Of a stretch of 64,000 nucleotides of DNA, positions 39,201 through 47,379 are shown piece by piece; positions within the stretch are counted from its first letter, which is position 1; every line of letters starts with the position of its first letter. Both the position numbers and the translations under genes were made by a program. A model generated the notes under the pieces. The model was not told the origin of the DNA. It did not search any database and saw only the letters and a list, made by a program, of their open reading frames with translations. The DNA comes from Solirubrobacter sp963848475. Lineage in GTDB: Bacteria > Actinomycetota > Thermoleophilia > Solirubrobacterales > Solirubrobacteraceae. The stretch lies in NCBI GenBank assembly GCA_963848475.1, contig CAWKDW010000010.1, positions 59,415 through 123,414 on the forward strand, in the 5' to 3' direction.

Positions 39201-39278
39201 GCATTCGACCTTATCGTCAGGTTCGATGATCGTCAATTCGCCTAATCATATGGCGGACGACCTATAGTTCGCAGCGGC
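39201..39278. promoter_or_regulatory. divergent promoter region between MFS pump and double-MarR gene
   Basis: Minus strand: TTGACG (39231-39236), 17-bp spacer, TAAGGT (39208-39213), then the ATG 8 bases on. Plus strand: -10 TATAGT (39263-39268) ten bases before the GTG. Inverted repeats CGCCTAATCATATGGCG (39239-39255) and TCGACCT ... AGGTTCGA (39205-39226) are MarR-operator candidates. Confidence 0.55.
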
Positions 39279-40110
39279 GTGGACCGCCTTCTGCAACACA
39301 CCGGCTACCTGCTGCGTACGGCGTTCCTACGTGCGGCGACCATCGCCGCACGCGAATTCGGCGCCGAGGCGCACCCACGCGACGCGGGCGTGATCGCGAC
39401 GCTGCAGTCCACCGGGCCGCTGTCGCAGCAGGAACTCGCGCTGCGGCTGAACGTCAACCGGACGATGATGGTCAAGCTGATCGACTCGCTCGAGGCCCGC
39501 GGCCACGTCGAGCGCGTCCGCAACCCCAGCGACCGTCGCGCCTACGCGCTGCACCCCACGCGCGCGGGCCTGGAGTCGATGGCCGAGATGCTGCCGCGGA
39601 TGGATCGCGCCGCCGACGAACTGACCGAGCGGCTCACCGCACCGGAGCGCGCGCGCCTGAACGAGCTGCTGCGGGCCTTGATCGACGCGCCGCCGCCGCT
39701 GCTCGCCGACCGGACCGGCTTCCTGCTCGCCCGCGCGCACCACCGGTTCCACGAGCGCGCGGACGAGGTGCTGACGCCGTTCGACCTGCAGATCCGCCAT
39801 TTCGCGGCGCTGACCCGGCTGGCGGACGGCGTGCCGTCGCAGCGCGAGCTCGCCGACCGGCTGCAGGTCAGCGGCCCCGTCGTGGTCGAGATCGTCGATG
39901 CGCTGGAGGCGCGCGGGTTGGTCGAGCGCCGGCGCGACACCACGGACCGGCGACTGAACGCCCTGCACGTCACGGCCTCGGGCCAGGACGTGCTCAATGC
40001 GGCGACCACGCGCCTGGTAGCCGGCTCCGAGCGCGTTGACGGAGCCGATCGGCGCGAGTGGGGACGAGGAACTGCGGAGGCTGCTGCGGAAGCTGCTGGG
40101 CTACACGTGA
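39279..40110 (+). CDS. tandem double-MarR regulator, one apparent frameshift
   Basis: About 276 aa with two complete MarR-type winged helices in one chain. First: LSQQELALRLNVNRTMMVKLID with wing HVERVRNPSDRRAY. Second (from about residue 150): PSQRELADRLQVSGPVVVEIVD with wing LVERRRDTTDRRL. Each has its own flanking helices, so the protein could act as an intramolecular dimer. Near 40035 the frame moves +1, giving the normal end ELRRLLRKLLGYT and TGA 40110. Divergent MFS pump is the obvious target. Confidence 0.85.
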
Positions 40111-40967
40111 GCCTGGACGGCGGCGGCACGGACCGGCGGCGGGGTGACCAGCGCGGCGGCGACGACGAGCACGAAGGCGAACGCCTGGACGACGATCCCG
40201 ACCGTGTCGCCCGGCATCGGATCGCCGAAGACGATGATGCCGCCGAGGATGCAGGAGACGTTGGCGGCGGTCGAGGTGGCGGCGATGACCGGGACGGCCT
40301 CGCCTTCCTGCAGGCCGCGGGCCGAGGCGTAGAAGGCGATGACCGAGGCGCCGATGGTGACCGCGAGCCACGGCGAGGAGACGACGCCGACGATGCCGTC
40401 AGCGCCCGTCAGGCCCTTGATGGCGATGTCGGAGACGCCGAAGAGCACGCCCGCGGCGGCGCCGAGCATGATGCCGTGGTGGTGATCGGGCATGCCGAGG
40501 TGCTTGCCCCCGATCAGCAGGGCGCCGATCACCAGCATCGCGCCCTCGAAGGCGATCATGCCCGCGACGGAGTACGCGGAGTGGGCGCCCTGAGCGGCCG
40601 GAAGCGTGATGACGAGCAGGAGCAGGCCGAGCGCGGTCATGCCGACGCCGACCCACTGGCGCAGGCCGACCTTGAAGCCGAAGATCCGCTCCGCCATCAC
40701 CGCCATGATCACGACGCCGGTGGAAAGCACGGCCTGCACGACCGAGAGCGGAGCGTAGGCGAGGGCGGCGACGTGGAAGATCCAGGCGCCGGCGGCGATC
40801 GCCATGCCGATCGCGAACCACTTGCACGAGTAGAGCTGCTTCGCCGTACGGAACGGATGACGGATGTCGACCGTCGGGGCCTCATTCGCACCCTTGTGCT
40901 TGTACAGAAAGCCCAGCTGTGTGGCGATGGCGCAGGTGAGCGCCAGCAGGATGCCCAGATTCAGCAC
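40101..40967 (-). CDS. DMT/EamA-like transporter
   Basis: 288 aa, nine or ten membrane segments and no large loops. Paired halves (GAWIFHVAALAYAPLSVVQAV; SVIAFYASARGLQEGEAVPVIA) are typical of the drug/metabolite superfamily, nearer the NIPA/magnesium-like branch. His-rich loop MPDHHHGIM may bind metal (inference). GTG 40967. Its last 10 bp overlap the convergent MarR gene. Confidence 0.8.
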   Translation of the reverse strand: MLNLGILLALTCAIATQLGFLYKHKGANEAPTVDIRHPFRTAKQLYSCKWFAIGMAIAAGAWIFHVAALAYAPLSVVQAVLSTGVVIMAVMAERIFGFKVGLRQWVGVGMTALGLLLLVITLPAAQGAHSAYSVAGMIAFEGAMLVIGALLIGGKHLGMPDHHHGIMLGAAAGVLFGVSDIAIKGLTGADGIVGVVSSPWLAVTIGASVIAFYASARGLQEGEAVPVIAATSTAANVSCILGGIIVFGDPMPGDTVGIVVQAFAFVLVVAAALVTPPPVRAAAVQAHV

Positions 40968-41005
40968 GTGTCCTCGTACGTCGATTAGGTAGAGATTCCT
41001 CGCCA

Positions 41006-41026
41006 GTCGCGTAAATAAAGCGCGAC
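41006..41026. promoter_or_regulatory. inverted repeat upstream of the DMT gene
   Basis: GTCGCG and CGCGAC around AT-rich TAAATAAAG, 39-59 bases upstream of the GTG start, in a position suited to an operator or promoter element. No regulator is assigned. Confidence 0.35.
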
Positions 41027-41143
41027 CTCCCCGGCGACTTCCCTCTACATCGGTACCCGATCCGCGACCCTTGAGCCCGGATTGCGAGCCAGCCTAGCGT
41101 CGCCGATGAAGATTGGTTCAAGAACTCGTGGCAGACTCACCGG

Positions 41144-41557
41144 ATGAAGGTGCGTCTGATCACCGTGCTCGCGATCGCCTTGCTGATGCTGGTTTCCGGT
41201 GCTGGGCGGGCCTCCGCGGCGGTTCTGGGCGGAACGATCGAATACTCGAAATCCGGCGGGTTCGCCGGGATCGACGAGTCGATGAGGATCGATCGCGAAG
41301 GCCGTGGACGGATCGAGAAGCGCACCTTCTGGTTGTCCGCCCGCGAGGGCTCCAGGCTCGCGGCGGCGATCCGCCGGGCCGACCTGGCGCATACGCGCAG
41401 TCCGAAGGGCGCCGGCTGCTGCGATGTCTTCTACTACTCGATCCGCTATCGCGGTCACGCGGTGCGCTGGGACGACAGCGCCAGGGCACTCCCGGACCGC
41501 ATCGCGGATCTGCAGACCATGCTCGCGCGGCTCTACAGCAGGTACGCGCCGGACTGA
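41144..41557 (+). CDS. secreted emfourin-like protease inhibitor, copy 1
   Basis: 137 aa. Signal peptide MKVRLITVLAIALLMLVSGA ending ASA. The mature part starts TIEYSKSGGFAGIDESM, with GGFAG at 38-42, the mark of emfourin, the inhibitor of protealysin-like M4 peptidases. Later FYYSIRYRGHAVRWDD matches the second half of the fold. Two adjacent Cys (GCCDV). The next gene is a paralogue and the one after it, convergent, an M4 peptidase, which supports the role. No ribosome site stands out. Confidence 0.72.
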   Translation: MKVRLITVLAIALLMLVSGAGRASAAVLGGTIEYSKSGGFAGIDESMRIDREGRGRIEKRTFWLSAREGSRLAAAIRRADLAHTRSPKGAGCCDVFYYSIRYRGHAVRWDDSARALPDRIADLQTMLARLYSRYAPD

Positions 41558-41579
41558 GGTCGGTGCGAGACTGCCCCGG

Positions 41580-42013
41580 ATGACGGCCCGCTCGCTCATC
41601 GCACTGGCGGCACTCGCCCTGTTCGCGCTCGCAGGCTGCGGCGGCGACGACGCCGCGTCGCCCGCTTTGAAGGGCCCGCTGGTCTACGAGCGCTCGGGTG
41701 GCTTCGCCGGCGAGACGCAGACGCTGACGATCCAGCCCAGCGGCGCCGCGACGCTCGTCATCGACCGTGGGACGAAGAACGAGAGCAAGGACTTCAAGCT
41801 CGACCCAGGCCAGCTCAAGCGCATCACCGAGCTGGCCGACGAGACCGACCTCGCCTCGGTCAAGGTCGAGAAGGCCGCCCCGGCCGCCGACGCCTTCAAG
41901 TACTCGATCAGCTACGACGGCGAGAGGTGCAGTGGCAGGACGGGCAAGCGCCGCAGGAGCTCCAGGAGCTCACCGCCGCGCTCACCGACGTCGTCGACGC
42001 CAACAGCGGCTAG
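41580..42013 (+). CDS. lipoprotein emfourin-like protease inhibitor, copy 2, one apparent frameshift
   Basis: About 144 aa when repaired. Lipobox LAGC at 17-20, so it should be anchored to the membrane outside. VYERSGGFAGETQTLTI has GGFAG at 40-44; KYSISYDGE parallels copy 1. Near 41932 the frame moves -1, giving VQWQDGQAPQELQELTAAL and DVVDANSG with TAG 42011-42013. That stop overlaps the stop of the opposing M4 peptidase as CTAG. Copy 1 ends 22 bp upstream, so the pair is an operon. Confidence 0.75.
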
Positions 42014-43027
42014 GACGGGGCGACCCAGGTGCCGTCGAGCCCGACGGCCGCGAACGCGGCGTCGACGCCTCGGTACTCGCTCGGAGTCCTTGCCGTAGCG
42101 GTCCTGGGCGGACTGCAGGCAGGCGCTGCGGAAGTCCTCGAAGCCCGAGTCCGAGTCCAGATGCTGGGTGACCGCGTCATAGACGATGTGCTGGGAGGCG
42201 TCGCGGCCGATGCCGTCGACCATGTTCACGTAGGCCTTGTTCGGGATGCCGCTGTTGGTGTGCACGCCGCCGTGGTCACGGTCGGTGACGACGTAGTCGG
42301 CGACGTGCCCGGGGTCGTCGAAGTCCTCCGGGTGCGCCATGTCGCGGATCGCGCCGTCGGGCAGGTCCTCGCCGATCTGCCAGTCGTCGGGGTCGAGGTT
42401 GGAGCCGAAGATGTCGGAGATCGACTCGTTCAGCGCGCCCGACTCGCCCTGGTAGACGAGGCCGGCGGAGCGCTCGGTGATGGCGTGCGTGACCTCGTGG
42501 GCCGTCACGTCCAGCGGCGCCGCGTAGCCGTCGCCGAAGACCATCTGCTTGGAGTCCGGGTCCCAGTAGGCGTTGCGGTAGGGCTTGTCCGGGTCTTGCC
42601 GGTAGTCGATCGTGGCGATCAGCGGCGCGCCGTTGTCGTCGTAGGAGTCGCGCCCGAAGTTCTCCATGAAGTAGTCGTAGATGCGGCCGAAGTTGTCGTG
42701 CGCGGCGTCGGCCTCGGGGTCGCCGGTCGGGCCGTCGCCGTTGACGCGCGTCTGCTCGCCCGGGATATCGCTGCCGTCCTCGGCGTCATAGACGCGGCGG
42801 TCGCCGTGGCGGTTCTCGTAGGCCTCCATCTGCGGGCGCACGGAATCCGCGGCCCGGTGCGCGCAGTCGCCGGCGTCGGCAATCGCACAGACCTTCTCGG
42901 AGATCGCACGCGCGACGTCGATCCCGATCGACGACGTGACGACCGCGGCGATGATCGCGGCGACCACGAGCAGGACGCCGAGGTATTCGGCGGCCGTCTG
43001 ACCCGTCGTTCTTCCCAGTGCGCGCAT
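42010..43027 (-). CDS. M4 (thermolysin/protealysin-type) metallopeptidase with pilin-like N-terminus, one apparent frameshift
   Basis: About 338 aa. Zinc site HEVTH (177-181) plus Glu 201 in GALNESISDIFG, and the catalytic His 256 in GGVHTNSGI, are all kept. DAEDGSDIPG and YDYFMENFGRDS match protealysin-like enzymes. No FTP/PepSY propeptide. Instead residues 1-50 read TTGQTAAEYLGVLLVVAA: a cleavable Gly 9 with Glu at +5 and Tyr at +6 ahead of one hydrophobic helix, as in Flp/Tad-type prepilins. Near 42086 the frame moves +1 and the normal end YRGVDAAFAAVGLDGTWV appears. ATG 43027. Probably surface-bound and held in check by the emfourin-like pair (inference). Confidence 0.85.
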
Positions 43028-43044
43028 GCGCCGACCACGCTGCC

Positions 43045-43568
43045 GTGAGCGGCCCGGACCGACAAGAGCCCGGGGACCCCTCTTCGCCTGGGACCGGTCC
43101 CAGGACCCGCCCGCTACTGCTGATCGACGTCGACGGCGTGCTGTCGCTGTACGGCTCCGCCCGCGCGGAGCCGGGGTCGCTCGCCGGCGCGCTGGTCGAC
43201 GGCATCCCGCACCTGCTCTCGCGCTCTGCCGCCGCGACGCTGATCGAGCTCGCGCCGGGCTTCGAGTGCGTCTGGTGCACGGGCTGGGAGGACCGCGCGG
43301 ACACGCATCTCCCGCATCTGCTCGGGCTCCCGCGCGGCTGGCCGCACATCCACTTCCCGCAGACCGCGGAGCCCGCGGCGCACTGGAAGCTGCCCGCGAT
43401 CGACGCCTACGCGGGGACTGCGCGCCCGCTGGCCTGGATCGACGATGCCCATGACGCCGCCTGCCGCGAGTGGGCAGCCCGGCGGGCGGGCCCGACGCTC
43501 CTCGTGAGCACCGAGCCCGACCTGGGCCTCACCCCGGAGCACGCGAAGCGTGCTCCGGGGTTTTGTAA
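43045..43568 (+). CDS. HAD-like hydrolase domain protein, 3' end uncertain
   Basis: Begins with a Pro/Gly-rich lead (GTG 43045; a GTG at 43018 is also in frame but overlaps the M4 gene). LLLIDVDGVLSLYG is HAD motif I; TGWEDRADTHLPHLLGLP and WIDDAHDAACREWA are motif II and III regions. Function unknown. The frame stays open far beyond the domain and over a strong terminator, so the real stop is probably TAA 43566-43568 after one missing base near the TTTT run. About 174 aa. Confidence 0.7.
43532..43564 (+). terminator. strong intrinsic terminator
   Basis: Perfect 13-bp stem CCCCGGAGCACGC / GCGTGCTCCGGGG with GAA loop, then TTTT. Lies at the very 3' end of the HAD-like gene. Confidence 0.9.
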
Positions 43569-43608
43569 CGTCGCTCTCCGTCCGAACTTGAGAGGACGGA
43601 GAGCGAAA
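43563..43608 (+). repeat. 46-bp dispersed repeat, copy 2, perfect hairpin
   Basis: Same sequence family as 36163-36208. Here the arms CGCTCTCCGTCC (43572-43583) and GGACGGAGAGCG (43594-43605) pair perfectly around GAACTTGAGA. It sits between the HAD-like and carboxypeptidase gene ends and may act as a terminator for the latter. Confidence 0.85.
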
Positions 43609-43617
43609 CCTCTTTCT

Positions 43618-46600
43618 TTACGGAGTCGTCGTCGACAGCGTGAACGTCAGGGTCTTGCTGTACGGGCCGGTACGCAGGCCCTCGAGGCGGCCGATCGACT
43701 GCTTGAAGTTGATCGTGACCGCGTCGTTGCTCTTCGGCGCCGTGTAGGTCAACAGCGTCGTCGGGTTGGCCGAGCCGCCGACCGGCGCGAGCGCCGAGCC
43801 GGTGCCGCCGGCGCTGGTGGCCGAAGCCTGCAGCACCTGCGCCAGGGCGAACGTGCCGTTCATCAGCTTGCCCGTGTTGGTCGAGCTCGGATCGGCGACG
43901 CTGAGCGCCGCGTCACCCGCGGTGGAGACCACGTTGGCCGTGGAGCTGGCCGTGTAGTCCTTGTCGATGCCCGGCGTGAACGTGCCGAACGTCGCCGGGG
44001 TGCCCATGGTGAGGCCGAGCGTGGCGCCGACGGTACCGCCGACGTTTCCGTTGGTGTTGACCGCGTCAAGCACGCGGTAGTTGACCGTCTTGACCGTCAC
44101 GTTGCCGACGGCGTCGGTCGCGGTGATGGTCAGCACCTGCATGCCGGCGACGCCGGTCGGCAGGTTCGAGCCCGAGGCCGTCGAGCCGACGCAGCCACCC
44201 GTGGCCGCGAGGCCCGAGCCGCCCGCCTCATCCGCGCACGAGAACGTGAGCGGAACCGGCTGGCCCTGCGTGTAGACAGCGCCATCGGCGATGTTGGTGA
44301 TGATCGTCGGACCCGTCTGGTCGAGCAGGAACGTCTTCGACTGGACCGCCGAGACGTTGCCCTTGATGTCGACGGCGAGCCACTTGACCGTGCTCGTGCC
44401 CGGCGTGCTGATCGTCAGGACCTCCCCGACGCTGCGGGCACGCTGGCTGTTGTACACCGGCGAGGACAGCGTCGGCGTCGAGCCGTCCGTCGTGTAGTGG
44501 ATGACCGACGGTTCGCTCGTCATGACGAACCGGTAGTTGATCGGGTCCTTGGACTGCATCACGCCGTCCGAGTCGAGATCGGCCACCGGCGGCCGTCGTG
44601 TCCATGCCGTAGTCGTACGCCGACTCGACCATGCCGAAGTTGCCCGCGGCGAACTCCAGCGCCTCGTCGCGACCCTCGTTGGCGTACCGGCCGTCGGACG
44701 GGCAGGAGCCCTGGCCGCCGCCGGTACCCACCCCGGCGAAGCACGGCTGGAAGCCGACAGCGGAGGCCGACGTGCCGGACGTCGTCGAGAGCATGCGGTC
44801 CGCGCCCGTCTCGAACGAGTAGGCGATGATGCCCTTGCGGTACCAGTGCTCATCGGCCGCGTTGCCCGCGGCCGAGTAGAGCACGTCGGCGATCGGGCCC
44901 GTGCGCTGCGGCAGGATCATCGTGCCGCGCGAGTCCTTGATGCGCTTGAGGATCTTCTCGCCGGCCTCGAAGAAGTAGTTCTCGATGCCGATGTTCGGCG
45001 CCGGCGCCGTCGTGCGCTGGCCGTCGTTCTTGTAGGAGCCCGGCGCCCACATGAAGTAGCCGCCGTAGGAGTGGATGTTGTTCGCGAACTTGATGTTCGG
45101 GAACGTGTCCACGACCCAGTTCTCGTTGCGTGTCTCCGGCTCGGAGTACTCGCTCGGGCCCTGGTAGACCTCGCTCGTGCAGCTCGTCGAGGCGCCGAAG
45201 TAGCCGTCGAAGGGCGAGTACTCGCCGTTGTTGCGGTTCATGTCGGTGCCCCAGCTGTTACGAGCCGCCGGGTCGGAGCTGCCCGTGGGGGCGCAGTAGT
45301 TCGGCAGCGTCTTGCGCTGCACGCTCGAGTCGTACATCGAGTAGTGCGCGCCGTCCGGGTTGGAGTTCGGCGAGATGAAGACCTCGACGTTGTCGAGCAG
45401 CTGCTTGGTCTGCGGGTCGGTCGCGTAGTTCTCGACCAGCTCGTGCGCCGTCTGCAGGCAGGTCAGGCCCGTGGCCCACTCGCGTGCGTGCTGCTGGCAG
45501 TACAGGAACACGCCCGGCTTGGTGCCGTCGCGGTGCGTGCCGATCCGGTACAGGTGCTGCTGGAACGGTCCGCGCTCGACGCTGGCCGGAGCGGACAGGA
45601 AGTCCGACAGGTTCACGCGCGCACGCGTCGGCACGATGCCGGCGCCCGCGTTGTTGCGGTAGGTCATGGCCGTCACCAGAGCGGCGGCCGCCGGGCTGGC
45701 GTTGATCGCCGCAACGACATCAGCGGCCGTCGACTTCGACGCGCCGTTCTCGTCCGTGGCCAGGAAGACCTCGAGCAGCTTGCCGTTGACCTCAACGGTC
45801 AGCGGCGCGTTTGCCATCGGGCCCTGGGCGCGGAACTCGGCACGGACGTTGTTGCCGCCGTCCTCCTGGCCCCAGGCCTTGGTGGTGAGCACGACCGCGG
45901 AGGCCTGCGCCGTCGCGGCGGTGCCGAGCACCGGCTCGATCTTGAACGTGAAGTCGCCGAGGTCGCCCTGGTAGCCATAGACCTCGAAGGTGTAGGTACC
46001 GGCCGTGTTGTAGGTGCGGTTGATGACCTCCGGGCTCGTCCCCGTGTCGACCGTCTGCAGGACGGTGCCGGCGGGGTCCCTCAGCCGCAGGATGAAGTCG
46101 GTCGAGCCGGACGGGATACCGTCGACGGTGGCCAGGAGGACCTGCCCCGCGGTGACGGTGAACGGGATCGACGCGAGCGGCGCCGCCTCGGTGATCTCGC
46201 CCGTGGTGTTCAGCAGCGCCGGGCCGACCTGGGCGCTCGGGGTCGAGCCGATGCCGTTGGAGCCGGACATGATCGCCTGCGCCTTGCGCTGGTAGCCGCT
46301 GGACTTCTCCGGCAGGTTGACGACCGACATGAGGTTCGGGTTCGCCGCGGCGAGCGCGTCGAGGTCCGCGCGGTTCTCGGTCGGGTCCATGTACTTCGTG
46401 AAGAACGGCTGGTTCTTGAACCCGGCGACGTGCGGCGGAAGTTCCTTGCCGAGCCACTCGGTGACGTGGTAGGTCTCGACGCTGGCCGACGCGCCGCCCG
46501 TGGTCGCCGCGGTGGCGACGCGGACCGTCTTGACGTCGGTGACGCCGTCGGGAAGGCGGATCAGCTGCCGGTGGTACATGTAGACGTCCGGCGCCGGGTC

Positions 46601-47238
46601 GGTGTCGATGAAGCGACCCATGTTGACCGCGGTGGTCGTGTAGACGCCGTCAGCACCCGCGTAGGTGAGCGCGAGGGTCGGGCCGCTCACCGTGGAGGAG
46701 CCGGTGACCTTGGTCGACTTGTTGAAGGCCTCGACGTAGAGGAAGCGCGCGGTCGTGGTGCCGCCGGACGGGCCGACGACGGCGGTGAAGGAGTTCGCGC
46801 GCTGGATGACCGTGTCACCCGGGGTCGGGACGACCGACTTGCCCTGGAACTTCTTGCCGCCCTTGGGCATACCGTTCTCGGCGAGGTCGGCGGCGAGCGC
46901 CTCCTCGTCGAGGACCGCCTGGCGCTGCTCCATGCGGATCGAGCCGGTGTTGGAATCCTCGATCGTGTTGCCGATCGTGTAGCCGGCGTCCTTGAGCTCG
47001 CCGATCTCCTCGTTGGTGGCAAAGACGTTCAAGCACGATGCCGTCGTCCTCGACGCGCTTGTACTCCGCGGCGTCGTACGTGCTCGACGACGGAGTCCAC
47101 GGCGTCCTGGTTCGGGACCGTGACCTCGATGAGCTGCTCGTACGGGACCCCATCGTCGGCCGCCAAAGCGGTGCCGGCTCCCGTCAACAACAATGCAGAC
47201 GCGCAGCACAGCGCTGTAAGCGTCCTCTTCCCGACCAT
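43618..47238 (-). CDS. secreted M14 zinc carboxypeptidase, copy 2 of a tandem pair, three apparent frameshifts
   Basis: About 1,206 aa. ATG 47238 is chosen because GGAGG lies 8 bases before it (the ATG at 47244 is too close). Signal peptide ends at ALA in LLLTGAGTALAA. Zinc site HARE in CQQHAREW, third His in NNIHSYGGYFMW, catalytic Glu in YSFETGADR. A beta-sandwich domain and chitobiase-like HYTTDGSTPTLSSPVY repeat follow, then a C-terminal module ending TLTFTLSTTTP. Frame changes +1 near 47085, +1 near 47035, +1 near 44590. Probably a broad carboxypeptidase acting outside the cell. Confidence 0.87.
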
Positions 47239-47329
47239 GGGCATGCCCTCCGTGAATAGACCCTCGTCCGCCACCCTCGTGGCAGCACTCCGGCGCCTAT
47301 ATGAACATATATGGAGGGCTAGCGCTAGA

Positions 47330-47359
47330 TCTGGCCGTGGAGTTCCCTCCACGGCCAGA
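47330..47359 (-). terminator. terminator between the two carboxypeptidase genes
   Basis: Perfect 13-bp stem TCTGGCCGTGGAG / CTCCACGGCCAGA with TTCC loop, 20 bp after the stop of the upstream copy. The downstream copy must therefore have its own promoter in 47239-47329. Confidence 0.8.
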
Positions 47360-47379
47360 CCCAACGGCTAGGTACTCGA

